Shown here piece after piece: positions 1-7,897 of a DNA stretch of 64,000 nucleotides (position 1 is its first letter; each line of letters opens with the position of its first letter). Made by a program: the position numbers and the translations under genes. This DNA comes from Alphaproteobacteria bacterium (GTDB lineage Bacteria; Pseudomonadota; Alphaproteobacteria; Sphingomonadales; Emcibacteraceae): contig JAUIDN010000005.1 of the NCBI GenBank assembly GCA_030428615.1, positions 1-64,000 on the forward strand, read 5' to 3'. Below the pieces are notes generated by a model that worked only from the letters and a program-made list of their open reading frames with translations, was not told where the DNA came from and searched no databases.

Positions 1-239
1 CTGTTCTGCGCTATAATAAATCCTCGTTCTGTATGCCATATCAATCACTCCCTCTATGCCTATATTAGAGTAAAGTGTTGCGTTGACCACTTGAGATCAC
101 CGTCGAAAGCGGTCGTTCAATTTTATAAAAATTAGCGCATTTTTGATGTATTTGGTGCCCGGCTGGTACCCCACAAACAACGTGAAAGCTAAAAACACAT
201 TTGGTAGTTATATTTAGAACCGGAGAAACACTCATGATT
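1..239. other. Intergenic, no gene recognised
   Basis: No coding frame in this stretch looks real. A partial inverted match to the tRNA 3' end (TGGTGCCCGG, near 153-162) and a short repeat element at 102-117 are the only structure seen. It lies immediately left of a tRNA-Phe 3' half, so it is probably island-junction sequence. The open frame on the minus strand across 65-280 is an antisense reading of the tRNA fragment, not a gene. Confidence 0.5.
102..117 (+). repeat. Short direct repeat, copy 1
   Basis: GTCGAAAGCGGTCGTT at 102-117 recurs as GTCGAAAGCAGTCGTT at 2307-2322, 15 of 16 bases identical. Both copies lie in non-coding DNA of the accessory stretch. It may be a remnant of a dispersed element; the function is unknown. 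Confidence 0.45.
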
Positions 240-279
240 AATCCGCGTGTCGGTGGTTCAAATCCGCCCCCGGGCACCA
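240..279 (+). pseudogene. tRNA-Phe 3' half (att-like remnant)
   Basis: From AATCCGCGTG through the encoded CCA this matches the 3' half of alphaproteobacterial tRNA-Phe: the 3' side of the anticodon stem, the variable loop, a T arm (GGTGG-TTCAAAT-CCGCC, five pairs with one G-T), the 3' acceptor strand CCCGGGC, discriminator A and CCA. The expected 5' half (GCCCGGG acceptor, D arm, GAA anticodon) is not present upstream. A tRNA 3' half standing alone is the usual scar of site-specific integration into a tRNA gene. The final 17 bases recur at 4904-4920, which makes 280-4903 a candidate inserted segment. The assignment to Phe is from memory of family sequences. Confidence 0.7.
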
Positions 280-437
280 CTTATTTCCCTTACATATCAA
301 TCTGTTAATAGATTTATTCTGCTTAATATTTTTTTACGAATTTCACCCGGGGCATCACTGGGGCAACAAAATGGGAATTTTCAACCAAACATGAATACGA
401 TATTTGCTTTTCTAAGGTATTATTCCAAACGACAATT

Positions 438-1187
438 CTAATTTGATGTTTCAAAATCGATCTTGAACTCAGCATCTGAAACTTTGGATATTTTCAAACC
501 ACCAATGCTTGTAATAGAGGGTGGAGTTCCTCCCTGAATATCCATAATTGACAAATTTCCTTGAAATTCGCCGACTTCCATATCTTGACTTGCAATATAG
601 GCTTTAATAGCGCCTTCCAATTCTTTTGATTTTTTTATGGGCAGTATTTTTGAGAAACTAAATCCAAATGAAACGCACCCATCCTTTATTTGTACAGCAT
701 ACATCTGAGTAATACCTTGGTTTTGCAATGCTAAAATGAATTCTTTAGATAAAGGATCGAAATTGTGATAGAGAACTTTAAGGTTTACGCTATCAAAATC
801 ACTGTCATTATCATTTATAGGTTCAATTAAAACAAGTTTCTTTCCCTTGGCAGTTTTCGGCTTATCCTGATGGTGAAAAGAGTTATAGGGAAATCGAACA
901 TCCAGAATTTGTTGAATTTCGTTTTTACCTAACGGATTACGCTCCCATCTTGCAATGTGACGTCCTTTTTTAGGAGCCATATTTTTATTCTTCAATTCAT
1001 CATATTTAGGCTTCAAGAATGAAATCTGACAAATACCAGATTCATGTAGACTTAATTTCAACCAATTTATTGTACCGTAACCACCTAAATATATATCGTC
1101 TTTATTCTTATTACACCATATGCGCCACTTTTCAGAATACTTTCCCTTCCAAGGACCTATAGCAAATCTAAATACGTTTGAATTCAT
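438..1187 (-). CDS. Hypothetical protein, 249 aa
   Basis: Not assigned to a functional family. The protein is soluble in appearance, without signal peptide or membrane segment. The N-terminus (residues about 5-55) has the pattern RFAIGPWKGKYSEKWRIW..NKDDIYLG...LKLSLHESGICQ, which resembles a widely distributed uncharacterised protein type beginning with a similar WRIW/SLH.SG motif. The C-terminal half is rich in lysine and hydrophobic beta-like segments. It starts at an ATG and stands alone in the accessory stretch next to the tRNA-Phe fragment, so horizontal acquisition is likely. No catalytic motif is visible. Confidence 0.7.
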   Translation of the reverse strand: MNSNVFRFAIGPWKGKYSEKWRIWCNKNKDDIYLGGYGTINWLKLSLHESGICQISFLKPKYDELKNKNMAPKKGRHIARWERNPLGKNEIQQILDVRFPYNSFHHQDKPKTAKGKKLVLIEPINDNDSDFDSVNLKVLYHNFDPLSKEFILALQNQGITQMYAVQIKDGCVSFGFSFSKILPIKKSKELEGAIKAYIASQDMEVGEFQGNLSIMDIQGGTPPSITSIGGLKISKVSDAEFKIDFETSN

Positions 1188-1625
1188 TTTCAGTCATCTA
1201 GCAAATTTGGTTTTTTTTCTAAACAATCTCTAGCCCATGGCTGCAATACAAAGGGAAAGCCAGTATAATGTGCTGAAAGGCTGGAAGCCCTTAGAATTAT
1301 TTTTTTATTTCTAGAGCACAGAATACGCCGTCATTTACATCTCCAATTTGAGATTCTTGATTTTCAAGAATATATGGCCTTAGGAACCGCTTTTCATCCG
1401 CTGATAAGTTCTATAAAGACAGTTATCAAAGAAACCTAAATCGTTGCATTCAAGGAGGCAATCCATCTGATGTTCGAGTGGGGTTGTTTTTAAAAAGATA
1501 ACAATTCAATTCCTTCTCAATGAAATCCCGCAGGATTTCCTCCCCGATTGCATATTCAAGCTTGTAAAGGTTATTACGAAGAATATTGAAAATACTATTT
1601 TTAGGGTGTTCGTAAAATTATTCCT
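1188..1625. other. Gene-poor AT-rich spacer
   Basis: No intact gene is seen. One minus-strand remnant frame lies at 1450-1617. The rest is AT-rich sequence without repeats or recognisable RNA structure. Confidence 0.45.
1450..1617 (-). pseudogene. Possible gene remnant, about 55 codons
   Basis: On the minus strand, an open frame bounded by a stop on each side reads FYEHPKNSIFNILRNNLYKLEYAI... and ends in ...TSDGLPP-stop. The composition is protein-like (amphipathic, Leu/Glu/Lys rich) but there is no start codon near its beginning and no neighbour continues it. It could be the C-terminus of a decayed accessory gene. I do not recognise the family; chance remains possible. Confidence 0.25.
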
Positions 1626-2192
1626 TTAACATTCAGGTACTATTTCATTTGGCAAATGAATGGGGTCATAAGTGCCAAGCTTGTTTTCTTTTATATATCG
1701 GATGAGAGACGGAAAATAAATGATGATAAATATGGATTGAATAAAGACCATTGGCATTAATTCATGGGTCAAAAAGAAATAACCTGCAATAATCAACACC
1801 ACCAATAAAATAAAAACTGTGACTATGGATGCAATATATCCTATGGAGCTAATGCCTTTATTAAATTGTACTTTTGGATTTGCTTCGAAGATTTTTTTAT
1901 GAAGAGCTTTTACAAAAGGGATATAAGTTTCATTATTCTCCTGAAAATCTCCGAAACCTTTGTAACTGGTGTTACTAATATCAATGTTTATCCCATTGCG
2001 ACTAATAATGCGCAAAAGATACCTGTTTGACTGCACTCTTGAGGGATTAAATCGCCCTTCTATACGAACAATATCAGAATAATTTAATTTTATCTCTGGG
2101 CTATCCACATCATTCCAGATAAGTGCATTGTCGGTAGTCCGATAGGTCCGTTCTTTTGTCAAAAATGAAAGCCTATGGGTATATGTCACCAT
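1626..2192 (-). CDS. Hypothetical membrane protein, 188 aa
   Basis: The N-terminal 110 residues look like a soluble PH-like or immunity-type beta domain (MVTYTHRLSFLTKERTYRTT, YSDIVRIEGRF...). Two hydrophobic segments follow at about residues 118-140 and 146-165, then a short charged tail ending PEC. The layout of a cytoplasmic beta domain plus two C-terminal helices fits a small inner-membrane protein of unknown role. It lies alone in the accessory stretch with no operon partner, and it is AT-rich like its neighbours. Confidence 0.6.
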   Translation of the reverse strand: MVTYTHRLSFLTKERTYRTTDNALIWNDVDSPEIKLNYSDIVRIEGRFNPSRVQSNRYLLRIISRNGINIDISNTSYKGFGDFQENNETYIPFVKALHKKIFEANPKVQFNKGISSIGYIASIVTVFILLVVLIIAGYFFLTHELMPMVFIQSIFIIIYFPSLIRYIKENKLGTYDPIHLPNEIVPEC

Positions 2193-2306
2193 TTCAAATA
2201 CTCAATCCATACCAACAGAAAAATTGAAGTTATCTCCCGGTAATTACCTCTTTAGATTAGTACTATCGTTGCTTAAATTCAAATGCAAGAATGAATGCAC
2301 GTTTGG

Positions 2307-2322
2307 GTCGAAAGCAGTCGTT
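2307..2322 (+). repeat. Short direct repeat, copy 2
   Basis: GTCGAAAGCAGTCGTT, one base different from the copy at 102-117. It lies just 3' of the LysR gene that ends at 2342. Confidence 0.4.
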
Positions 2323-2341
2323 AGACCTAATGGATCGCTGC

Positions 2342-3301
2342 TTACTTTGCAAAGAGTTCAGCATTCTCGTTGTAGAGCATTTGTTTCTCTTGTTTAATTT
2401 CCGCTGCTCGTTCTTTAAAGAGTGAGCGTAACCATTTGTTGCCTGCATCCATTTTCGTACGTTGGTCACTTAACAATGAAAACTTTACGTCAGGGATTGA
2501 GAGGGGTGGATTAAACAGTTTTAGATCATAACCTTCCGCAAAATCGTAAAGTGCTCCTTCTCCGATGGTCACGATTAAATCTGTGTCGCTTATGATTTTA
2601 GGTACAACAAGGGAATGAGGTACTGTTGAAAGTACATTTCTCTTTAGTCCTATTTTCTCCAATTCTATGTCGACCTGGCCCGAGGTAGTGCTATCACGAG
2701 CAACATGTAGATGTGGATATGACAGATATGTCTCAAGATTGATTGATTTATCCAATATCGGGTTGTTTTTATCAACAGCACAAACAAATTTCTCAGTAAA
2801 AATTTCTTCAGAGCTAATGCCATCAGGAACATTAGCAGGATTGCCAATTATTGCACAGTCGATTTGCCCCGTACGCAAAAGGTCAAACACATTTTCTTCG
2901 CTCACGTGAAATCCATTTAACGTTGCTTTTGGTGCAAGATTCCTAAATCTTTCAATTATCGATGGCAGAAACAAGTATGAAGTTGCGTCATAGACGCCAA
3001 CATTAAAGGTTCGCCCAGTTTGATCAGGTATAAACTCAATATGGCTATCTAAAACACCTTGTATATCTGCTAGAGCAGATGAAATTGGTGCTGATAATTC
3101 CAGTGCGAGCGGTGTAGGTCCCATACCGCCGGATGTTCTGATAAAGAGATCGTCCTTGAATATTGCCCTAAGTTTACGCAATGAATGACTAACTGCCGAC
3201 TGCGTACGACCAATTCTCTGCGCCGCCAGAGAAACCTGCTTTTCCTGCATAATCGCATCAAAAACAAGAAGTAAATTCAAATCCAGATTTCGTAAATTCA
3301 T
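2342..3301 (-). CDS. LysR-family transcriptional regulator
   Basis: 319 aa. The N-terminal winged helix-turn-helix (residues about 4-65: LDLNLLLVFDAIMQEKQVSLAAQ...RTQSAVSHSLRKLR) is the LysR DNA-binding domain, and the rest is the periplasmic-binding-protein-like effector domain. The opening RNLDLNLLLVFDAIM places it near the NodD/LinR/NahR branch. It is divergently transcribed from the Tat-signal PLP enzyme at 3433, with a 131-bp AT-rich intergenic region, so it most likely controls that gene in response to a small molecule. The C-terminal tail (ERAAEIKQEKQMLYNENAELFAK) is longer than usual. The effector is not predictable. Confidence 0.85.
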   Translation of the reverse strand: MNLRNLDLNLLLVFDAIMQEKQVSLAAQRIGRTQSAVSHSLRKLRAIFKDDLFIRTSGGMGPTPLALELSAPISSALADIQGVLDSHIEFIPDQTGRTFNVGVYDATSYLFLPSIIERFRNLAPKATLNGFHVSEENVFDLLRTGQIDCAIIGNPANVPDGISSEEIFTEKFVCAVDKNNPILDKSINLETYLSYPHLHVARDSTTSGQVDIELEKIGLKRNVLSTVPHSLVVPKIISDTDLIVTIGEGALYDFAEGYDLKLFNPPLSIPDVKFSLLSDQRTKMDAGNKWLRSLFKERAAEIKQEKQMLYNENAELFAK

Positions 3302-3432
3302 ATGACATTATAATATGCATAAAATTCATATTCAATATGATAACTATCAATTTTACTAATATCTTGATCGGCAATATAATTTGGTTATCTAAAATATCAG
3401 CCACAACGAATGCGAACTAATTGGAAAATATT

Positions 3433-4767
3433 ATGACTTCAACAAATAGACGGGATTTTATGAAATTAGCTAGTGTAGCATCAACCGGACTTATACTCGC
3501 TGGCGCAGACGGTAGTATCGTAAATGCTCAGCAAACGGGCAGTCCGTTTGATGTTATTCACGACCGCCGGGGAACAAACTCCATCAAATGGGATTTTAAT
3601 TATCAGGATGGCATCCCACATGAAGTTGATCACAATTCTGAAGTTGCTCATGAAGAAGAAGAAGGGTTAGAAAAAAAACCACTTCCCTTGTCACTATCAG
3701 ATATGGAGTTTCAAACAGCACCCGCTATCATTGAGGCTATGCAAGAAAGAGTTAAGCACGGCATTTTTGGTTACACCAAGCCGACAAACTCTTATTATCA
3801 AGCAATTTCCAATTGGATGTCCCGACATTATAACTGGCAAATAGAAAAGAACTGGGTGTTTATAACAGCAGGAGTGATGCCTGCGGTCAATATGGCAATA
3901 CAGGCTTTCACAGAGCCAGGAGACCAGGTCATTATTCAAACTCCAGTTTTCCATCCATTTGGCCAGTCGATTGAAAACAATGATCGTATTGTTTTGCGAA
4001 ACTCGTTGTTGCTTGAGAATGAAAAATATGTAATGGATTTTGAAGACCTTGAGAACAAAGCGTCTGATCCTAAAACTAAGATGATCATATTCTGTAGTCC
4101 GCACAACCCTGTTGGTAGGGTGTGGACCCGCGCAGAATTAACAAGACTTGGAGAAATATGTGTTAAGCACGGTGTATTGATCGTAAGTGATGAAATCCAC
4201 TGCGATCTGGTTTATTCCTGGTCCAAATTTACAACGTTTGCTGATGTCGATGAACGCATCAATGACATATTGGTGGTATGTAATAGTCCGAGTAAATCAT
4301 TTAACCTCCCGGCATTAAAGACGGCCACGACTGTAATTTCCAACCCTAAACTAAGAGAACGGTTCAACGAAATTCCTCTTAGACTTAATGAGCTTTTCAG
4401 TACGAATGTTCTCGGGACTTTAGCTCTACAGACAGCTTATGAACAAGGCGAGCCATGGCTTATTGATCTCAAAAACTATCTTGAAAGCAATTATCTTTAT
4501 TTAAGAGATTATGTGAGCAGTTCAATTCCGGGAATGAGATTGCAAGAGGCAGAAGGACTTTATCTCGTTTGGATCGATTGCCGAGGCCTTGGTTTGGATG
4601 ATGTCGCTCTCAGATCATTATTCGTTGATGATGCAAAAGTATATCCTGAACAGGGGAGTACATATGGGGCCGAAGGTGAAGGATTTGTCAGGTTAAACAT
4701 CGCTTGCCCTCGAAGTGTTCTTGAAGAAGCTCTTGATCGAATTAAAAACGCTGTAGCAAGAATTTGA
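3433..4767 (+). CDS. Tat-signal PLP-dependent aminotransferase / C-S lyase (MalY/PatB type)
   Basis: 444 aa fold-type I PLP enzyme of the class I/II aminotransferase, MalY/PatB cystathionine beta-lyase branch. Visible motifs are FCSPHNPVGR (PLP-contacting Asn225), SDEIHCDLVY (Asp253) and NSPSKSFNLPALK with the Schiff-base lysine K288. The first 33 residues are a twin-arginine signal: NRRDFMK, a hydrophobic stretch ASVASTGLILAGA, and an NAQQ cleavage-like end. Tat export would suit an enzyme that must fold around its cofactor first; family members are normally cytosolic. There is also an unusual acidic insert at about 65-80 (DHNSEVAHEEEEGLEKK). I chose ATG 3433 over the upstream TTG because it starts the Tat signal. 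LysR 2342-3301 is the probable regulator. Substrate unknown. Confidence 0.8.
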   Translation: MTSTNRRDFMKLASVASTGLILAGADGSIVNAQQTGSPFDVIHDRRGTNSIKWDFNYQDGIPHEVDHNSEVAHEEEEGLEKKPLPLSLSDMEFQTAPAIIEAMQERVKHGIFGYTKPTNSYYQAISNWMSRHYNWQIEKNWVFITAGVMPAVNMAIQAFTEPGDQVIIQTPVFHPFGQSIENNDRIVLRNSLLLENEKYVMDFEDLENKASDPKTKMIIFCSPHNPVGRVWTRAELTRLGEICVKHGVLIVSDEIHCDLVYSWSKFTTFADVDERINDILVVCNSPSKSFNLPALKTATTVISNPKLRERFNEIPLRLNELFSTNVLGTLALQTAYEQGEPWLIDLKNYLESNYLYLRDYVSSSIPGMRLQEAEGLYLVWIDCRGLGLDDVALRSLFVDDAKVYPEQGSTYGAEGEGFVRLNIACPRSVLEEALDRIKNAVARI

Positions 4768-4903
4768 GTTGTTTGGGCTAGGGAGTTTAATTACTGCTAA
4801 TGTCAGATCGCGTACATCAAGTGATACAAAATAGCCTCCAACCCTATTTTGCACCACCTATATAATGCATTGATTTTAGTAAATAAAAACTATGAATATC
4901 CGC

Positions 4904-4920
4904 TCCGCCCCCGGGCACCA
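4904..4920 (+). repeat. 17-bp copy of tRNA-Phe 3' end (att-like)
   Basis: TCCGCCCCCGGGCACCA is identical to 263-279, the T-stem/acceptor/CCA end of the tRNA-Phe fragment. The T loop and everything 5' are missing here. With the left copy it brackets a 4.6-kb AT-rich segment, as expected for a direct repeat left by integration at a tRNA 3' end. Confidence 0.6.
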
Positions 4921-4940
4921 TTCATCCTACGTATTATAAT

Positions 4941-5555
4941 TTACTTAACCAAAGACCTTATCTCAGCCGCCATGACCTCCGGTTCTTCAGCATGGCTGAA
5001 ATGTTTCAAAAGTTTGCCGTCCGTACCCATAAAGTATGTATACGCCGTGTGATCAACAATATAACCGGGTTCGTTATCCGTTTTTGCCGCATAAACCCGA
5101 TACTCCGATTTTACGGCTTCAACCTGTTCAACCGTACCCGTCAACCCGACAAGGTCTTTATGAAAAAAACGGATATATTCCGCCATAACGTCAGTCGTGT
5201 CTCTTTCCGGATCAACGCTGATAAAAACGGGGGTAATCTGATTTAGCACGTCCGGCTCCAGCATATTTAATGCATCAGCCATTATCTGCAGGTCCGTAGG
5301 ACATATATCCGGACAATATGTGTACCCGAAATAAACCAGCATATATTTGCCCAGAAAATCTTTCTCCGTTACGGGTTCATTCATGTGATTGACCAGATTG
5401 AAGGGCCCGCCTATCAAGGAACGACTATTTTCGGATGCGGTCGGCGTATCCTCCATCAACAGATAAACGGACCACACACCGATCGCGATTAGAAGTAGGG
5501 TGGCGCTTACAAGTAAGCGCCTTGAATTATTTCCAAATAAATTTAGATTGCTCAT
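4941..5555 (-). CDS. SCO1/SenC/PrrC copper chaperone
   Basis: 204 aa. A single N-terminal membrane anchor (residues about 13-34) is followed by a periplasmic thioredoxin-fold domain with the SCO copper site: C81 and C85 in the CPDICP motif and H169 in IVDHTAYTY. SCO proteins deliver copper to, and reduce the cysteines of, the CuA centre of cytochrome c oxidase subunit II. The start is set at 5555 (MSNLNLFGNN) because the upstream in-frame start only adds a hydrophilic extension. A PCu(A)C partner lies at 6772 and two Cys-rich DUF2946-like genes lie between them, so the cluster looks like a copper-insertion module although it is not one transcript. Confidence 0.9.
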   Translation of the reverse strand: MSNLNLFGNNSRRLLVSATLLLIAIGVWSVYLLMEDTPTASENSRSLIGGPFNLVNHMNEPVTEKDFLGKYMLVYFGYTYCPDICPTDLQIMADALNMLEPDVLNQITPVFISVDPERDTTDVMAEYIRFFHKDLVGLTGTVEQVEAVKSEYRVYAAKTDNEPGYIVDHTAYTYFMGTDGKLLKHFSHAEEPEVMAAEIRSLVK

Positions 5556-5625
5556 TATATTTTCTCTTAACTGGAATTGATAAAAACTGCATCTTTTCAT
5601 TAATGCAGAACAGGATTGTATTCAG

Positions 5626-6069
5626 TTAAAAGTAAGGAGGTGCTCTCATCCCCAATGGCGGGCCGGATATTTTTCCATTAACCGCTATTTCCCGGTAGGG
5701 TATTCTTTTTGGTAATGTTTGTTTGATCGCTTTAATATTGTGTTCAAGATCAAGCGAGAAAGCGCTGTATGCCTGCACGCAAAGGTCACAATGACCGCCG
5801 CCGATATTGTTTTGCGGTATTTCTTTCCCTTCGAGCAGTTGCGCCAGTTCCCGTGCGGCTTCAACAAGTTCTGATGATGTCTGCTCACCGGAAAAACAAA
5901 TAAAAAGTCCAAAATTCTCACCCGCAACTGATGTTGGGCCGACGGCGAATAAACGAAAGCAGAAGCAAACCAGTAAAAAGACTTTAATGGCTGTTTTAAC
6001 GTATATTTTTTTTCCATCGACACAAGGCATGACGAAATTTTTACCACATATTATTTTTAACTCAATCAT
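5626..6069 (-). CDS. Secreted Cys-rich DUF2946-like protein
   Basis: 147 aa. A hydrophobic N-terminal segment (about 26-47: TAIKVFLLVCFCFRLFAVGPTSV) precedes a short exported domain carrying LFICFSG and GGGHCDLCVQAYSAF. The single hydrophobic leader plus ICxxG and CxxC layout is that of DUF2946-type proteins, found beside copper genes and presumed to bind metal in the periplasm. A second member with the same layout is encoded divergently at 6184. The start could also be the internal ATG 13 codons downstream (MPCVDGKK). It lies upstream of sco on the same strand, 70 bp apart, so co-transcription is likely. Molecular function is unproven. Confidence 0.65.
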   Translation of the reverse strand: MIELKIICGKNFVMPCVDGKKIYVKTAIKVFLLVCFCFRLFAVGPTSVAGENFGLFICFSGEQTSSELVEAARELAQLLEGKEIPQNNIGGGHCDLCVQAYSAFSLDLEHNIKAIKQTLPKRIPYREIAVNGKISGPPLGMRAPPYF

Positions 6070-6183
6070 AATCGCTCGCGCCTTTAATCAATTGCCCCCA
6101 ATAGCGCCGCTCACGTCCGATTTACAGTACCGCCAAACGTTTTCATATTGAATAATGACGTTACTTGAGGCATATATTCAGCC

Positions 6184-6624
6184 ATGAGATTGCATTTGAA
6201 GAAAATTGTTAGAAACAAAATATTAAAAGCGGCCGCGCTCATTGCTATCATGCTGAACGCGCTCTTGCCGTTTTATGCAATTTCCTCACTCGCTTCTGTT
6301 CAGGCAGCAGAGAATAATGAATATTCGCTGACCTTTGGTGAAAAAATACTTATTTGCACAGACGGCGGATTTAAATGGGTGACCAAAGAAGAGCTTCAGG
6401 ATATTGACACGACATTCGATTATGGAAGCCATTTAAAATGTCCTTTGTGTTATGTGTTGGCCCACGGTCAATCCAACCTCCTTCCCGCAGATGAACAGGC
6501 TGCAATTTACGTGCCCACTCGCGCAGCAGCCCCAAAGGCAATTTCCAGTTTCGATTTAACAATATCTGAAATTGTTCTGTTGGGACGGTTTTCACGCGCA
6601 CCGCCCGTAATCAGCAAAATATGA
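6184..6624 (+). CDS. Secreted Cys-rich DUF2946-like protein
   Basis: 146 aa. A signal peptide or anchor at residues 15-40 (AAALIAIMLNALLPFYAISSLASVQAAE) is followed by a small domain with ILICTDGG and HLKCPLCYVLAH, the paired single-Cys and CxxC pattern of DUF2946. It is paralogous in layout to 5626-6069 and divergent from it, and it precedes the PCu(A)C gene. A role in periplasmic copper handling is inferred from the motifs and the neighbours. The ATG at 6184 directly precedes the basic N-region of the leader. Confidence 0.65.
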   Translation: MRLHLKKIVRNKILKAAALIAIMLNALLPFYAISSLASVQAAENNEYSLTFGEKILICTDGGFKWVTKEELQDIDTTFDYGSHLKCPLCYVLAHGQSNLLPADEQAAIYVPTRAAAPKAISSFDLTISEIVLLGRFSRAPPVISKI

Positions 6625-6697
6625 ATTTCGCCTCCTTGAAGGCACGAAGCTCAATTCTGTTGACTGAGATAAAGCTTCGAAAATAAAGGTCAAAAAC

Positions 6698-6754
6698 CCC
6701 TACACATCAATCGTAGGGACAAAATAAACATTCAGCGCTAGTAAAATTCTAGCG
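6698..6754 (+). promoter_or_regulatory. Two short hairpins upstream of PCu(A)C
   Basis: Two perfect 6-bp inverted repeats follow each other: CCCTAC...GTAGGG (6698-6718) and CGCTAG...CTAGCG (6736-6754). The second ends 17 bases before the PCu(A)C start. They could be a weak terminator of the preceding gene, an operator, or a 5'-leader structure. No poly-T run follows, so termination is less likely. Confidence 0.35.
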
Positions 6755-6771
6755 ATTACAGTGAGAATAGT

Positions 6772-7206
6772 ATGAAAAAAATACTTATAGTATTAATGAT
6801 CCTTTTATCGTCCCAGTCCGTTTCTTATGCACAGCAAGGAAACATAATCGTTTCAGGAGAATGGGCCCGTCCAATCCTTGTTGCAGGAAGACCCGGCGGC
6901 GCATATCTGAAAATACAAAATAACGGTTCCGACAACGACACGTTGTTGAGCGCGACTTCCCCGATTTCACCACGCGTGGAACTACATGAACACACAATGG
7001 CCGACGGCGTGATGAAAATGCGCCAGGTTATGGGGATCGAAGTGCCCGCGGGTGGTATGGTTGAACTTAAGCCCGGCGGTTACCATATCATGTTGTTTGA
7101 TACGGATAATACATATGGCCCCGGCGATAAAATTGATTTAGAACTCAATTTCAAGAACGCCGGCAAAATCAAAAAGACACTGGAAATACTGGCAAAGCAG
7201 CCATAA
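6772..7206 (+). CDS. PCu(A)C periplasmic copper chaperone
   Basis: 144 aa. A signal peptide (residues 1-20, ending SYAQQ) precedes a DUF461/PCu(A)C beta-barrel domain. The copper site is visible as the spaced His/Met motif: VELHEHTM, then MKMRQVMGI and GGYHIML, which matches the H-M...H-x-M ligand set of the family. PCu(A)C takes Cu(I) in the periplasm and passes it to CuA of cytochrome oxidase, often with SCO; the sco gene is 1.2 kb away. The length is typical. A strong terminator lies 58 bases after the stop codon. Confidence 0.9.
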   Translation: MKKILIVLMILLSSQSVSYAQQGNIIVSGEWARPILVAGRPGGAYLKIQNNGSDNDTLLSATSPISPRVELHEHTMADGVMKMRQVMGIEVPAGGMVELKPGGYHIMLFDTDNTYGPGDKIDLELNFKNAGKIKKTLEILAKQP

Positions 7207-7263
7207 CCATTTAATTTGTCATGGTTAAGGACGAGTGACTCAGTTACCTCTGAAATCAAATAT

Positions 7264-7300
7264 AATAGGCCAGACCGCGTAACTGCACCTGGCCTATTTT
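7264..7300 (+). terminator. Rho-independent terminator after PCu(A)C
   Basis: A 10-bp perfect stem (AATAGGCCAG / CTGGCCTATT) is followed by TTTT. It lies 3' of the PCu(A)C gene, and the 5' A-run could give weak activity in the other direction. Confidence 0.8.
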
Positions 7301-7480
7301 GTATCAGGCACCTACCTTTGGGTATTGCCGCCGGATTATTTACTGATACAATGTCCTGCAGTAACGAATTAATTATCCCCATTATTATCCAGGTGTTGAT
7401 CAATTCGTTCTTAGCTGCGTTATCCGAATATCTAATATTGGCTATTAAGTTGTAAGAAAATACGGTTGTGAGCAAGCCTG

Positions 7481-7897
7481 ATGTTTAAATGGTTAAAATC
7501 AAAAATTTCCAACTTCATTATTATGCATCTGGAAAAGCAGGTATGGCAATATCGGCCATTTACGCTGACAACTGAGAAAATACTTGTTAACCACCTTGAA
7601 CCCGGAGATGTCCTGCTTGTCGAAGGAAATCAGCGCATCAGTTCCATCATAAAATATCTTACGCAATCGACATGGTCTCATGCATGCTTTTATGTAGGGG
7701 ATGCGATCGGCACCAATGAAAAGGGGGAAATGCTCTCGCTGATTGAGGCGAATGCAAAGGGTGGTGTCAATGCAGTACCGCTTAGCAAATATGATCATTT
7801 TAACAGCCGCATTTGCCGCCCAAGCGGGCTACAAAAACATGAAAAAAATGCGGTTGTTCAATACATCGTTTCAAAAATCGGCCTGCAATATGTATGA
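7481..7897 (+). pseudogene. YiiX-type permuted cysteine hydrolase, N-terminal half
   Basis: 138 aa ending early at a TGA. The sequence LEPGDVLLVEGNQRISSIIKYLTQSTWSHACFYVGD holds the entry strand and catalytic His of the permuted NlpC/P60 (YaeF/YiiX, DUF830) fold. In this circularly permuted family the His comes first and the Cys later. The frame ends at ...KIGLQYV-stop, just where homologues continue. The following frame (7894-8262) carries the missing half, displaced by one base: adding one base in the GTATG at 7892-7896 would restore GLQYDMKN. The stop overlaps the next start as ATGA, so separate translation of both halves is possible. Either an inactivating deletion, a sequence error, or a genuinely split enzyme. 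Confidence 0.7.

Noticed and set aside
65-280. Minus-strand open frame beginning MVPGGGFEPPTRG
   Set aside because: It is the antisense reading of the tRNA-Phe 3' half and flanking AT-rich sequence; such frames are common artefacts over tRNA genes.
2342-2469. Overlapping small frames inside LysR and other genes
   Set aside because: They lie in other frames of well-supported genes and show no protein-family text.
4849-5052. Plus-strand frame crossing the second tRNA-like repeat
   Set aside because: It overlaps the sco gene 3' end in antisense and includes the tRNA-derived repeat; not a gene.
7216-7455. Plus-strand open frame after PCu(A)C
   Set aside because: It runs through the terminator stem at 7264-7300, has no ribosome site and an implausible composition.
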